From: Alkalimonas sp.
Lineage (GTDB): Bacteria > Pseudomonadota > Gammaproteobacteria > Enterobacterales > Alteromonadaceae
Direction: 5' to 3'
Assembly: GCF_020831925.1 (NCBI RefSeq)
Contig: NZ_JAFIFQ010000009.1
Span: forward strand, 1-64,000
Length of the DNA stretch: 64,000 bases
The notes under the pieces: generated by a model
What the model saw: the letters and a program-made list of their open reading frames with translations, nothing else
Databases searched by the model: none
What the model was told of the DNA's origin: nothing
Shown here: piece by piece, positions 27,566-37,349 of the stretch
How the letters are laid out: each line of letters opens with the position of its first letter
Position numbering within the stretch: the first letter of the stretch is position 1
Position numbers and translations under genes: made by a program

Positions 27566-28702
27566 ATGGCTGAAAGTTCCAGTGGCGGTGAAAAGACCGA
27601 ACAGCCCACCCCCAAAAAGATTCAAGACGCGCGCAAGAAAGGTCAAATCGCCCGCTCCAAAGATTTAGGCACTGCTTTTGTGTTGATCAGCAGTGCTACT
27701 GCTTTGTTGTTATTTGGACCCATGCTTGCGGGGCGGATACTGACGATTGGCAAGCGTATGTTCAGCTTGCAACCAAAAGATGTGTTTGATACCCAGTCGA
27801 TGTTTTCCGCCTGGGGGGAGATTATGCTGCTACTGCTGCCACCCATGGTCATTATTTTTGCTTTTGTGCTGGTAGCCGCTTTTATCGGCAACTGCATGCT
27901 GGGAGGCTTTAATTTTAGCTGGGAAGCGGCAGGCCCTAAGGCCAGCAAAATGAGCCCAATTAAAGGGTTTCAACGCATGTTTGGCCTGCAGGCGCTGGTG
28001 GAGCTGGGTAAAAGTGTGTTGAAAGTGTTGGTGGTAATGGGCATGGCAATTGGCCTGCTTCGTCTGTTTTTCCGTGACATTATGATGTTGTCTGTGATGA
28101 GTGCGCCAAACAACATCGAGGATGCACTTTGGATCCTAGGTTGGATGTTTTTTGGTTTGTGCTGCAGTGTGATTATTATTGCCTTAGTTGATGCGCCCTA
28201 TCAAGCCTGGAAGCACAACAAAGAGCTGATGATGACACTGCAGGAGGTAAAAGACGAACACAAAAACATGGAAGGGGACCCGAAAGTCAAAGCGCGTATT
28301 CGTCGCACCCAGATGCAGATGTCGATGAAGCGGATGATGCAGGAGGTGCCTAAAGCCGATGTGATTGTAACCAACCCAACCCACTACTCGGTAGCACTGC
28401 GTTACAAGCAAGGTCGGGATCGGGCCCCTGTGGTGGTCGCCAAAGGCATCGATATGATTGCCATGCAAATTCGTAAAATTGCCAAAGAACACAAAGTGCC
28501 TTTGGTGGAATCACCAGCTCTGGCTCGTGCTATCTATTACACCACTGAGTTGGATCGGCCGATCCCAGATGCCCTTTTTTCCGCCGTAGCTCAAGTGTTG
28601 GCCTATGTCTATCAGTTGAACCTATTTGTGAAGGGACGTGGCAAACGGCCACAAAAATTAAACAAAGAGCTGCCGATCCCCAGCGATTACTATTACGATT
28701 AA
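27566..28702 (+). CDS. flhB: Flagellar export switch protein FlhB
   Basis: 378 residues: an N-terminal EKTEQPTPKKIQDARKKGQ motif, four membrane helices, and a cytoplasmic domain with the self-cleavage site NPTH at 270-273. Cleavage and the FliK signal switch export from hook to filament subunits. The domain after NPTH (YSVALRYKQG, APVVVAKG, KIAKEHKVPLVESPALARAIY) is closely related to the separate FlhX protein encoded at 42696-42998. Confidence 0.97.
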   Translation: MAESSSGGEKTEQPTPKKIQDARKKGQIARSKDLGTAFVLISSATALLLFGPMLAGRILTIGKRMFSLQPKDVFDTQSMFSAWGEIMLLLLPPMVIIFAFVLVAAFIGNCMLGGFNFSWEAAGPKASKMSPIKGFQRMFGLQALVELGKSVLKVLVVMGMAIGLLRLFFRDIMMLSVMSAPNNIEDALWILGWMFFGLCCSVIIIALVDAPYQAWKHNKELMMTLQEVKDEHKNMEGDPKVKARIRRTQMQMSMKRMMQEVPKADVIVTNPTHYSVALRYKQGRDRAPVVVAKGIDMIAMQIRKIAKEHKVPLVESPALARAIYYTTELDRPIPDALFSAVAQVLAYVYQLNLFVKGRGKRPQKLNKELPIPSDYYYD

Positions 28703-28749
28703 CTGTTTTCAAGGCAATTACCCATAGGATTCATCACTTCCCGACAAGT

Positions 28750-28765
28750 TGGAGCAATTTTTGCT
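28750..28765 (+). promoter_or_regulatory. Candidate sigma-54 promoter before flhA
   Basis: TGGAGCAATTTTTGCT has the essential GG and TTGC at the correct 10-base spacing, but the -24 box departs from consensus after TGG (AGC for CAC). It lies in the only sizeable gap of this part of the operon (100 bases between flhB and flhA). A separate sigma-54 promoter for flhA-flhF-flhG-fliA is known in Vibrio-type hierarchies. Confidence 0.55.
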
Positions 28766-28802
28766 TTTGTCCTGCTAGCGCCAAAATTTTGTTGGAACAA
28801 GC

Positions 28803-30905
28803 ATGCAGTTAGCCAGTTATTTCAATCGATTCGATCGCACCAAGCTGACCCACCTCAAAGGTTTGGGCACGCCATTTTTGATTATGGCTGCTCTGTCGAT
28901 GGTGGTGCTGCCTTTACCGCCTTTTTTGCTGGATGTGTTGTTTTCATTCAATATTGCGCTCGCTCTGGTCGTATTATTGGTGACCATTTACACCTTGAGA
29001 CCACTGGATTTTGGCATTTTCCCAACCGTATTGCTGGTGGCCACTATCATGCGGCTGGCCCTGAACGTGGCAAGTACCCGGGTGGTATTGTTGGATGGTC
29101 ACGAGGGGGGCGATGCGGCCGGTAAAGTGATTGAGGCTTTTGGCTCAGTGGTCATTGGTGGCAACTACGCCGTTGGTTTAGTGGTGTTTTTGATCCTGAT
29201 TATCATCAACTTTGTGGTAATCACCAAAGGTGCCGGCCGTATCGCTGAAGTAACCGCCCGCTTTACCCTGGACGCGATGCCCGGTAAACAAATGGCGATA
29301 GATGCCGATTTGAATGCAGGTCTACTGACGCAGGAAGAAGCCAGCGCTCGGCGAGATGAAGTGACTCAGGAAGCTGATTTCTATGGTTCGATGGATGGTG
29401 CCAGTAAGTTTGTAAAAGGCGATGCCATTGCTGGCATTGTGATCCTGGTCATTAACCTGGTCGGTGGTCTTTTTATCGGTATGATTCAGCATGGCCTGAG
29501 TTTTGGCCAAGCAGTAGAGGTTTACACCTTACTCACCATTGGTGATGGCCTGGTCGCGCAAATCCCGGCACTGCTGTTATCCATTGGTACTGCCATCATC
29601 ATTACCCGTCAAAATCGCTCCGAAGATATGGGCAAACAGTTTACCGGCCAGCTGGCCAATATCCGGGTACTTTTTATAGCGGCTGGCGTACTGTTACTGA
29701 TGGGTATTGTGCCAGGTATGCCACACTTTTCATTTATTTCATTGGCACTCATCATTGGTGGTATTGCCTATTTCATGCAGCGCAAAGAGCAGCAAAAAGT
29801 AGCTGAGCTGGTGACCCGGGGACCAGAGCCAGATAGCCGACAGGAAACGCAAACCATTAAAGAAATTGGCTGGGATGACGTTCAACCTGTTGATACTATT
29901 GGGTTGGAAGTGGGCTACCGCTTGATCCCCTTAGTCGATAAGTCACAGGGTGGAGAGCTGCTGACCCGTATTAAAGGCGTACGGAAAAAGCTATCACAAG
30001 AACTGGGCTTTCTGATCCCCGCTGTACATATTCGCGACAACCTGGACTTGGAGCCGAACAGTTACCGGGTGTCTTTGATGGGGGTCACCACTGGCGAATC
30101 CGAACTGCGGCATGATCATGAACTGGCCATCAATCCTGGCCAGGTGTTTGGCACCGTCAAAGGCATTGCTACCCGGGATCCGGCCTTTGGCCTGGAGGCG
30201 GTATGGATTGCCAAAGATCAGCGCGAACATGCGCAAACTCTGGGCTATACCGTGGTGGATGCTGCCACCGTGGTCGCCACCCATCTTAGCCAAATTCTGA
30301 CCAACAATGCAGCCAGCTTGCTGGGGCACGAGGAAGTGCAGAACTTACTGGATATGCTGGCCCGGACCTCTCCTAAGCTGGTTGAAGGCTTGGTACCAGA
30401 AACCCTGCCTCTGACGACCGTAGTAAAAGTACTGCAAAACCTGCTGAATGAAGGGGTGCCAATTCGCGATATGAAAACCCTGGTACAAACCTTGGTGGAG
30501 TATGGAGCCAAAAGTCAGGATGTCGATGTATTGACGGCGGCTTGCCGCATTGCTCTGCGCCGGCTGATTGTGCAGGAAATTGCGGGGAGCCAGCAAGAGC
30601 TGCCGGTTATCACCTTTGCGCCAGAGCTGGAGCAGATGCTGCATCAATCCATGCAGGCTGCTGGCAATGACGGCGGTGGCATTGAACCGGGGCTGGCTGA
30701 GCGCATCCAGCAATCTTTGCAGGATGCCAGTCAGAATCAGGAATTGAATGGTGAGTCCGCCATTTTACTAACGTCAAGTATTTTACGCTCAGTGATGGCA
30801 CGATTTGTGAAATACACCATTCCAGGGTTACGAGTTCTGTCCTATCAGGAAATTCCAGATGACAAGCAAATTCGTATTGTCAGTGTGGTAGGCCAGGCCA
30901 ATTAG
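28803..30905 (+). CDS. flhA: Flagellar export gate protein FlhA
   Basis: 700 residues, standard length. About eight membrane helices in the first 340 residues, including the FHIPEP-family signature around RFTLDAMPGKQMAIDADLNAG. The large cytoplasmic domain (about 350-700) forms the nonameric ring that receives substrate-chaperone complexes. Seen there: LIPLVDKSQGGELL, NSYRVSLMGV and GLVPETLPLTTVVKVLQNLL. Probably the first gene of a secondary transcript. Confidence 0.97.
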   Translation: MQLASYFNRFDRTKLTHLKGLGTPFLIMAALSMVVLPLPPFLLDVLFSFNIALALVVLLVTIYTLRPLDFGIFPTVLLVATIMRLALNVASTRVVLLDGHEGGDAAGKVIEAFGSVVIGGNYAVGLVVFLILIIINFVVITKGAGRIAEVTARFTLDAMPGKQMAIDADLNAGLLTQEEASARRDEVTQEADFYGSMDGASKFVKGDAIAGIVILVINLVGGLFIGMIQHGLSFGQAVEVYTLLTIGDGLVAQIPALLLSIGTAIIITRQNRSEDMGKQFTGQLANIRVLFIAAGVLLLMGIVPGMPHFSFISLALIIGGIAYFMQRKEQQKVAELVTRGPEPDSRQETQTIKEIGWDDVQPVDTIGLEVGYRLIPLVDKSQGGELLTRIKGVRKKLSQELGFLIPAVHIRDNLDLEPNSYRVSLMGVTTGESELRHDHELAINPGQVFGTVKGIATRDPAFGLEAVWIAKDQREHAQTLGYTVVDAATVVATHLSQILTNNAASLLGHEEVQNLLDMLARTSPKLVEGLVPETLPLTTVVKVLQNLLNEGVPIRDMKTLVQTLVEYGAKSQDVDVLTAACRIALRRLIVQEIAGSQQELPVITFAPELEQMLHQSMQAAGNDGGGIEPGLAERIQQSLQDASQNQELNGESAILLTSSILRSVMARFVKYTIPGLRVLSYQEIPDDKQIRIVSVVGQAN

Positions 30906-30915
30906 GAGATAGCCG

Positions 30916-32322
30916 ATGAAAATTAAACGCTTTGTTGCCAAAGATATGCGCGCTGCGCTGGATGAGGTCAAAGAGTTCCTGGGTCCAGACGCCATTATCA
31001 TGTCGAATAAAAAAGTGGCTGGTGGGGTAGAAATTGTCGCGGCTATCGACCCGGATGCCCAGCCTGCAGCGGTTGCCGCGCCTGCAGCGCCTAAAAAAGC
31101 AATGGATACCAACAGTGCTACTGTCTCTGCGCTGGCGGCTCGTCAAAGTGCCCTGCAGCAAAAAATGCGCGCTGAACCACCGGTAGATGATGAGGCTGAC
31201 TCACTGAGGGCCCTGTTGGCTCGGCAGATGAGCAAGCAGGGTGGTCAGGGAGACTCGGTGAAAGCTGCGCCTGCAGGCAAGACAGTGCGGCAGGAAAACC
31301 GGACTGAGCGTCAAAACAATGGCGCTCAGCACTCTGTCAGCATGCAGGAGCTCAGTCAGTTCCAGGAAAAGCAACAGCAGCAATTGCAGTCCGAGTTTGC
31401 AGCCATGCGAAATGAGATGTTGTCGATGCGGCAGTTGCTACAGCACCAGGTTTCCGGTTTGATGTGGCAAGAGCTGGCCCGAACTGAGCCGGTGAGGGCT
31501 CTGGTGATTGAGCAGATGAAACAAATGGGGTTATCGTCGGCGATGGCCGATCAACTGGCGTGTTTTATGCCAGAAGATATTTCCGAAAGCCAAGCCTGGG
31601 AAACTGCCCTGGAACTGCTAGCTGGCCAGCTTAATACCGGTAATAATGATATTATGCGTCAAGGAGGTGTGGTGGCTCTGGTCGGTCCGACCGGGGTTGG
31701 AAAAACCACCACTGTGGCTAAGTTGGCCGCGCAGTATGCTCGTAAGCACGGCCCGGACCAGGTAGCTTTAATTACCACCGATACTTTTCGGATTGGCGCT
31801 CTGGATCAGTTGTCGACATTTGGCCGTATTATTGGTTGTCCGGTGCGTCAAGCCAAAGACAGTGAAGAGTTGGCTTTACTGCTGAAACAATTCGCCAATC
31901 GGAGCCTGGTATTGATTGATACGGCTGGAATGAGTCAGCGCGATCTGCGTCTGGCTGAAAAACTTGCTGCTCTGGTGCAGGATTCTCTTGTAAAAATAAA
32001 GAGCTATTTGGTATTGTCTGCTACAGCACAGGCTAGGGTGATGCAAGAAAGCGTTGAGCACTTCAAACGAATTCCTTTATCAGGTTGTATTTTTACTAAA
32101 CTTGATGAATGCTTAAGCTTAGGTGAAGTCATTAATGCTGCGCTACAAAATGCCTTGCCGGTATGCTATTTGACCAATGGTCAACGCGTACCTGAGGATA
32201 TTCGCATTGCCCGGGCCGATGACATCGTAGCGCAAGCTGAAAAGTTACGCATCGCATACAGTAGTACGGCTTATCAATGGGAATCTTCCATTGGCAGCCG
32301 AGCGGAAGGGGCCTATGCATAG
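30916..32322 (+). CDS. flhF: SRP-like GTPase FlhF, flagellar placement factor
   Basis: 468 residues. N-terminal basic/B domain (MKIKRFVAKDMRAALDEVKEFLGPDAIIMSNKK), a low-complexity A/Q-rich linker, then an SRP-type GTPase with G1 GPTGVGKTTTVAKLA near 256, IDTAGMSQRD, and TKLDE. FlhF marks the cell pole and starts assembly there. Its presence with FlhG implies polar flagellation. The end overlaps flhG by 8 bases. Confidence 0.95.
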   Translation: MKIKRFVAKDMRAALDEVKEFLGPDAIIMSNKKVAGGVEIVAAIDPDAQPAAVAAPAAPKKAMDTNSATVSALAARQSALQQKMRAEPPVDDEADSLRALLARQMSKQGGQGDSVKAAPAGKTVRQENRTERQNNGAQHSVSMQELSQFQEKQQQQLQSEFAAMRNEMLSMRQLLQHQVSGLMWQELARTEPVRALVIEQMKQMGLSSAMADQLACFMPEDISESQAWETALELLAGQLNTGNNDIMRQGGVVALVGPTGVGKTTTVAKLAAQYARKHGPDQVALITTDTFRIGALDQLSTFGRIIGCPVRQAKDSEELALLLKQFANRSLVLIDTAGMSQRDLRLAEKLAALVQDSLVKIKSYLVLSATAQARVMQESVEHFKRIPLSGCIFTKLDECLSLGEVINAALQNALPVCYLTNGQRVPEDIRIARADDIVAQAEKLRIAYSSTAYQWESSIGSRAEGAYA

Positions 32323-33199
32323 TCATGAGCACATCGACGATCAGGCCGCAGGTCTGAGGACAATGAAAACGAACATGGTCAAAGTTATCGCAATTACCGG
32401 TGGTAAAGGCGGCGTTGGCAAGACCAATGTCTCACTCAATCTTGCTATTGCCATGGCACAGCTGGGCAAGCGCGTTATGGTGTTGGATGCCGATTTAGGC
32501 TTAGCCAATTGTGATGTCATGCTGGGACTTCGGGTGCACAAGAATTTGTCGCATGTGCTCTCCGGTGAAGCAGAGCTGGATGATATTCTGATCGAAGGTC
32601 CAGCTGGCATTAAAATCATTCCTGCTACATCAGGCTCGCAGAATATGACGGAATTAAGCCCGGCAGAGCATGCGGGCTTAATTCGTGCCTTCAGTGAAAT
32701 GAAAACCCGGGTTGATATCCTGCTGATTGATACGGCTGCGGGTATATCTGATATGGTGATGAGCTTCTCCAGGGCGTCACAGGATGTGCTGGTGGTGGTA
32801 TGCGATGAACCTTCCTCCATCACCGATGCCTATGCCCTGATGAAAATACTCAGTCGCGACCACGAGGTACAACGCTTTAAAATCATCGCCAATATGGTAC
32901 GTAGTTTGCGCGAAGGTCAGGAACTCTTTGCCAAACTTACCCGGGTTACCGATCGCTTTTTGGATGTCAACCTGGAGTTAGTGGCTACCATTCCTTATGA
33001 CGAAAATGTCCGTAAGGCCGCACGAAAGCAGCGAGCTTTTGTGGAAGCCTTCCCAAAAACCGGAGCCAGTCTGGCGGTGAAGTCTCTGGCCATGAAAGTG
33101 GTTAAATGGCCAGCCCCAGCGGGTGCCTCTGGTCATCTTGAGTTTTTTCTCGAGCAATTGGTACAGCAACCCGATAAAGCCCAGCGAGGTTTAGCGTGA
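32315..33199 (+). CDS. flhG: MinD-like ATPase FlhG (FleN), flagellar number regulator
   Basis: 294 residues from the ATG at 32315 behind GGAAGGGG; the upstream TTG is less likely. Deviant Walker A GGKGGVGKTNVSLNLA near 28-43, DADLGLANCDVMLGL, and LLIDTAAGISDMVMSF. It counteracts FlhF and the master regulator (FleQ/FlrA) to limit flagellar number. It is followed by fliA with a 4-base GTGA overlap. Confidence 0.95.
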   Translation: MHSHEHIDDQAAGLRTMKTNMVKVIAITGGKGGVGKTNVSLNLAIAMAQLGKRVMVLDADLGLANCDVMLGLRVHKNLSHVLSGEAELDDILIEGPAGIKIIPATSGSQNMTELSPAEHAGLIRAFSEMKTRVDILLIDTAAGISDMVMSFSRASQDVLVVVCDEPSSITDAYALMKILSRDHEVQRFKIIANMVRSLREGQELFAKLTRVTDRFLDVNLELVATIPYDENVRKAARKQRAFVEAFPKTGASLAVKSLAMKVVKWPAPAGASGHLEFFLEQLVQQPDKAQRGLA

Positions 33200-33915
33200 A
33201 TGCAAAATTGTCTGCTTATGGTGCGGCGGATCAATTAAACCAACTGATTGAGCGCCATGCCCCCCTGGTGAAACGTATTGCTTACCACTTGCTTGCACGG
33301 CTGCCGGCTAGTGTACAAGTCGATGACTTGATCCAGTCCGGCATGATTGGCTTGATGGAAGCTGCGAAAAATTTTGATGGTAGCAAAGGGGCCAGTTTTG
33401 AAACCTTTGCAGGTATCCGTATTCGAGGTGCTATGTTGGACGAAATGCGCCGCGGGGACTGGACACCACGCTCGGTTCATCGTAATGCGCGCTTAATCGC
33501 TGAGACCATTGCGGAATTGGAAGCAGAGCTTGGCCGAGATGTTAAAGATATAGAAGTTGCTGAAAAACTTGATATATCCTTAGATGAGTACCATCATATG
33601 CTGAGTGATGTTAGTTGCGGCCGGATCCTGGGGATTGAGGATTTGGGCGTTTCGGACGATGTACTGGCAACAGCCGATGAGCGGGAAACCGATCAGCTGT
33701 ATGAAACGCAGGCGAATGCAGCGTTTCAACGCAGTCTGATGGAGACCATCAGCAATTTGCCCGAGCGGGAAGCATTAGTACTATCACTGTATTACAATGA
33801 TGAGCTAAACTTGAAAGAGATCGGAGCCGTACTGAATGTCAGTGAGTCCCGGGTCAGTCAAATCCATAGTCAGGCGCTGGTTCGTTTAAAGTCCAGAATG
33901 CAGGATTGGTTGTAA
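33196..33915 (+). CDS. fliA: RNA polymerase sigma-28 factor FliA
   Basis: 239 residues, GTG start overlapping the flhG stop. Sigma-70 family group 3: region 2 (LVKRIAYHLLARLPASVQVDDLIQSGMIGLMEAA and RGAMLDEMRRGDWTPRSV), region 3 and region 4 (LPEREALVLSLYYNDELNLKEIGAVLNVSESRVSQIHSQAL). Directs late flagellar and chemotaxis genes; FlgM, its anti-sigma factor, is not in this window. Confidence 0.97.
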   Translation: MNAKLSAYGAADQLNQLIERHAPLVKRIAYHLLARLPASVQVDDLIQSGMIGLMEAAKNFDGSKGASFETFAGIRIRGAMLDEMRRGDWTPRSVHRNARLIAETIAELEAELGRDVKDIEVAEKLDISLDEYHHMLSDVSCGRILGIEDLGVSDDVLATADERETDQLYETQANAAFQRSLMETISNLPEREALVLSLYYNDELNLKEIGAVLNVSESRVSQIHSQALVRLKSRMQDWL

Positions 33916-33917
33916 TC

Positions 33918-33942
33918 AAAAGTTATTGAACATGTCCGATAA
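33918..33942 (+). promoter_or_regulatory. Candidate sigma-28 promoter before cheY
   Basis: AAAAGTTA (33918-33925) and TCCGATAA (33935-33942) resemble the FliA boxes TAAAGTTT and GCCGATAA. The -10 matches 7 of 8 bases, but the spacer is 9 instead of 11, which weakens the call. It lies in the 50-base gap between fliA and cheY, where a switch to late-class expression of the chemotaxis genes would be expected. Confidence 0.4.
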
Positions 33943-33965
33943 CGATTTTCTCAGCGGAGGGGATT

Positions 33966-34349
33966 TTGGATAAGAACATGAAAATTCTGGTGGTAGATGA
34001 TTTCTCCACTATGCGTCGAATTATTAAAAACTTACTTAGAGATCTTGGTTTTACCAATGTTTCTGAAGCAGATGACGGCAGCACGGCATTACCAATGCTG
34101 CAAAGCGGTGATTTCGACTTCGTGGTGACCGACTGGAACATGCCTGGCATGCAGGGCATTGACTTACTTCGGGCAATACGTGCCGATGATAAGTTAAAGC
34201 ACATTCCAGTGCTGATGGTAACTGCAGAAGCCAAGAAAGAACAAATCATTGCCGCGGCTCAGGCCGGTGTAAATGGCTATATTGTCAAGCCATTTACTGC
34301 AGCAACCTTGCAGGAAAAATTATCCAAAGTGTTTGAAAGGATTGGATAA
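33966..34349 (+). CDS. cheY: Chemotaxis response regulator CheY
   Basis: 127 residues. Single receiver domain: DD at 11-12, phospho-acceptor D56 (VVTDWNMPG), K near 107 (IVKPF). Phosphorylated by CheA, it binds FliM to change rotation. A TTG start is chosen at 33966 because GGAGG ends 5 bases before it. The ATG at 33978 would be 17 bases from that site. The resulting start [12 protein letters not shown] also matches the usual CheY N-terminus of related marine bacteria. Confidence 0.95.
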   Translation: MDKNMKILVVDDFSTMRRIIKNLLRDLGFTNVSEADDGSTALPMLQSGDFDFVVTDWNMPGMQGIDLLRAIRADDKLKHIPVLMVTAEAKKEQIIAAAQAGVNGYIVKPFTAATLQEKLSKVFERIG

Positions 34350-34375
34350 TCTGACGCAGACAAGGGAGTAATGCA

Positions 34376-35137
34376 ATGTCCGCACTCACAGCACCATCCA
34401 TTTCATTGGAGCAGGCCAAAGAGCTGGTTCAGTTACTTGAGATGGGTGAAAATGAAGCGGCTAATCAACTGGTACAGCAGATTGCCGTACCAGGCTCCGC
34501 AGAGCTTTTTTCTGAAGTCGGGAAGCTGACTCGTCAACTGCATGATTCGCTGAAGAACTTCCAACTGGATCCATCGCTCAATAACTTACTGGAAGAAGAT
34601 ATTCCAGATGCTAAAAAGCGTTTGAATCACGTGATTGACATGACCGAACAGGCTGCCAATAAAACCATGGATGCGGTAGAGTCCTGTTTGCCCATAGCCG
34701 ACCAGTTGGGTCAAAACCTGCAAAGTATTTTACCGGACTGGCAGCGTTTAATGACTCGTGATTTGAAAGTCGGTGAGTTTAAATCTTTGTGTCACAATCT
34801 GAATGGCTTTCTTGATCAGGCCAATGCTGATGCTGGCACATTAAATAGCTTATTAACTGAAGTGCTGATGGCACAGGACTATCAGGATCTAACCGGGCAA
34901 ATTCTGCGGCGGGTTATTGAGTTGGTCCGTGAAGTTGAAGATAGTCTGATTGGCTTGCTGACTGCCTTTGGAGAAAGCAACCCGGATTTACTGCCAGACA
35001 CATCCAAACCACCAAAAGTGAAGAAACCGAAAGCGGCTGCAGAAGCCGAAGGCCCAATCATCGATGCCGAAGGTCGTGATGATGTGGTTACCGGGCAGGA
35101 TGACGTGGATGATCTTTTGTCGAGTTTAGGGTTTTAA
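34376..35137 (+). CDS. cheZ: CheY phosphatase CheZ
   Basis: 253 residues, mostly long helices forming a four-helix bundle dimer. The catalytic region AQDYQDLTGQILRRVIELV carries the D and Q that act on CheY-P. The extreme C-terminus DDVDDLLSSLGF is the CheY-binding peptide. A Lys/Pro/Ala linker (about 205-235) joins them. It lies 26 bases after cheY. Confidence 0.94.
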   Translation: MSALTAPSISLEQAKELVQLLEMGENEAANQLVQQIAVPGSAELFSEVGKLTRQLHDSLKNFQLDPSLNNLLEEDIPDAKKRLNHVIDMTEQAANKTMDAVESCLPIADQLGQNLQSILPDWQRLMTRDLKVGEFKSLCHNLNGFLDQANADAGTLNSLLTEVLMAQDYQDLTGQILRRVIELVREVEDSLIGLLTAFGESNPDLLPDTSKPPKVKKPKAAAEAEGPIIDAEGRDDVVTGQDDVDDLLSSLGF

Positions 35138-35150
35138 GAGGTGGCCAAGC

Positions 35151-37337
35151 ATGAGCTTTGATATGGATGAAGACATTCTACAGGACTTTCTGGTGGAAGC
35201 CGGGGAAATCCTGGAGCTGTTGCAAGAGCAACTGGTTGAGTTGGAAAACAACCCTGAAGACTCTAATTTGCTTAATGCAATCTTCAGAGGTTTTCATACT
35301 GTCAAAGGTGGTGCTGGTTTCCTATCACTGACCGAGTTAGTGGATGCCTGCCACGGTGCAGAAAACGTCTTTGACATTCTGCGTACTGGCAAGCGTCAGG
35401 TCACACCCGAACTCATGGATGTTATTCTGCAGTCGTTAGATACTGTGAATGCGATGTTTGTGGAGGTGCAAAACCGGCAACCTTTGACTCCGGCCGATCC
35501 TGCGTTGCTTGATGCCTTGCATCGGCTTAGTGAGCCGGATGACGGCAGCAGTGCGCCAGCGGTTGCCCCTGTTGCGACTCCACCCGCACCTGCTTCAGAG
35601 CCAGAGCCAGTTGCATCTGCGGCTGATGCTTCTGGTAGTATTGATGAAATTGATGAAGATGAATTCGAACGCTTGCTCGATGAGCTGCACGGCGGTAAAG
35701 CGCCTGGCCAAAGCAGCGCACCAAGCCAGCCTGTGGTTGACCCGGACTTGCAAGGTGATATGACCGATGAAGAGTTCGAAGCTATTTTAGATCAACTGCA
35801 TGGCAAAGGCAGCTTCAAGGCGGAAGCAGAAACACCTGCTGCCTCCAAACCTGCCGCCACTGCGCCCGCGGCAACTAAGCTTGCTGCTGCCGCTTCCCAG
35901 TCAAAAGGCGATGAAATCACCGACGATGAATTTGAGTCTTTGTTGGATGAATTGCATGGCAAAGGTAAATCGCCTCAGCCAGCAGCACAAGCAAGTGCAC
36001 CGGTTGAACGCAAGCCAGCTCCTAAGGTACCTGAACAAGCTGCAACGGTTCCAGCCTCAAGCGCCGTAGCTCCTGCTGCAACGAAACCTGCAGCTGCAGC
36101 TGCTGCTCCTGCAGCGCCTCCAGCAGCACAGCCTGAAACCACGGTGCGGGTGGATACCAAGCGTCTTGATGAAATTATGAATATGGTGGGCGAGTTGGTA
36201 TTGGTTCGCAACCGCTTGGTGAGCCTGGCGACCAGCACCAAAGATGAGGAGATGGGTAAGGCCATCGCCAACCTCGATGTGGTCACGGCCGATATCCAGG
36301 GTGCAGTGATGAAAACCCGGATGCAACCCATCAAAAAGGTGTTTGGCCGCTTCCCACGGGTCGTTCGCGATCTGGCTCGGTCATTAAAGAAAGATATTAC
36401 GTTGGAACTTGAAGGCGAAGAGACTGATCTGGATAAAAATCTGGTAGAGGCCTTAGCGGATCCGTTGGTGCATTTGGTGCGTAATTCGGTGGATCATGGC
36501 ATTGAGATGCCTGATGTGCGCCAGGCTGCAGGCAAAGATCGCACAGGGAAAGTCAAACTGGCGGCGGAGCAAGCCGGTGATCATATTTTGCTGACCATCG
36601 AGGATGATGGCGCAGGGATGGACCCAGAAAAATTAAAAGGCATTGCTATCAAGCGCGGTATTCTGGATGTTGATGCGGCTGCCCGCATGTCCGATACCGA
36701 GGCGTTCAATCTTATCTTTGCACCTGGCTTCTCGACTAAAGAGCAAATCTCAGATATTTCTGGCCGCGGTGTAGGCATGGATGTGGTGAAAACCAAAATC
36801 ACCCAGCTCAATGGCAGTGTCCATATCAACTCCCAGCTCGGTAAAGGCACCTTACTGGAAATTAAAGTACCGCTAACGCTGGCGATCCTACCAACACTGA
36901 TGGTGGTCGTTGGTAAGCAAACCTTTGCTTTACCATTGGGTACCATTGATGAAATAGTCCAGCTGGACCTGGCAAAAACCAATAATGTCGATGGCCAGCT
37001 GACAATCATTGTACGCGATAAAGCCATTCCATTGTTTTATCTCGAACATTGGCTGGTGAAAGGTTCCAGCAAAACAGTGCGGCGTGAGCAAGGGCATGTT
37101 GTAATTTTGCAATTAGGTACGCAAAAAATAGGCTTTGTAGTCGACTCTCTGATAGGTCAGGAAGAAGTTGTGATTAAGCCGCTGGATAACTTGTTGCAAG
37201 GTACACCTGGCATGGCTGGTGCAACGATTACGTCCGATGGTGGCATTGCACTTATTTTGGATGTGCCAAGCTTACTAAAACATTACGCCAGAAAGTCGAA
37301 AATAAAACTTGAGCGATTTGCTAAAACTGCAAGCTAA
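35151..37337 (+). CDS. cheA: Chemotaxis histidine kinase CheA with three-fold linker repeat
   Basis: 728 residues. P1 domain with phosphorylated His49 (FRGFHTVKGGAGF), a long A/P-rich linker, dimerisation P3 from about 330 (VDTKRLDEIMNMVGELVLVRN), kinase P4 (N box LVRNSVDHGIE, GRGVGMDVVK), and a CheW-like P5. No classical P2 domain is evident. The linker instead carries three copies of an acidic motif at about 167-181, 204-218 and 256-270 (core D/E-EFE-x2-LD-x-LHG). In Vibrio the CheA linker binds ParP for polar array placement, and parC/parP are present here downstream. Confidence 0.95.
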   Translation: MSFDMDEDILQDFLVEAGEILELLQEQLVELENNPEDSNLLNAIFRGFHTVKGGAGFLSLTELVDACHGAENVFDILRTGKRQVTPELMDVILQSLDTVNAMFVEVQNRQPLTPADPALLDALHRLSEPDDGSSAPAVAPVATPPAPASEPEPVASAADASGSIDEIDEDEFERLLDELHGGKAPGQSSAPSQPVVDPDLQGDMTDEEFEAILDQLHGKGSFKAEAETPAASKPAATAPAATKLAAAASQSKGDEITDDEFESLLDELHGKGKSPQPAAQASAPVERKPAPKVPEQAATVPASSAVAPAATKPAAAAAAPAAPPAAQPETTVRVDTKRLDEIMNMVGELVLVRNRLVSLATSTKDEEMGKAIANLDVVTADIQGAVMKTRMQPIKKVFGRFPRVVRDLARSLKKDITLELEGEETDLDKNLVEALADPLVHLVRNSVDHGIEMPDVRQAAGKDRTGKVKLAAEQAGDHILLTIEDDGAGMDPEKLKGIAIKRGILDVDAAARMSDTEAFNLIFAPGFSTKEQISDISGRGVGMDVVKTKITQLNGSVHINSQLGKGTLLEIKVPLTLAILPTLMVVVGKQTFALPLGTIDEIVQLDLAKTNNVDGQLTIIVRDKAIPLFYLEHWLVKGSSKTVRREQGHVVILQLGTQKIGFVVDSLIGQEEVVIKPLDNLLQGTPGMAGATITSDGGIALILDVPSLLKHYARKSKIKLERFAKTAS

Positions 37338-37349
37338 AGCGAGTATTCA

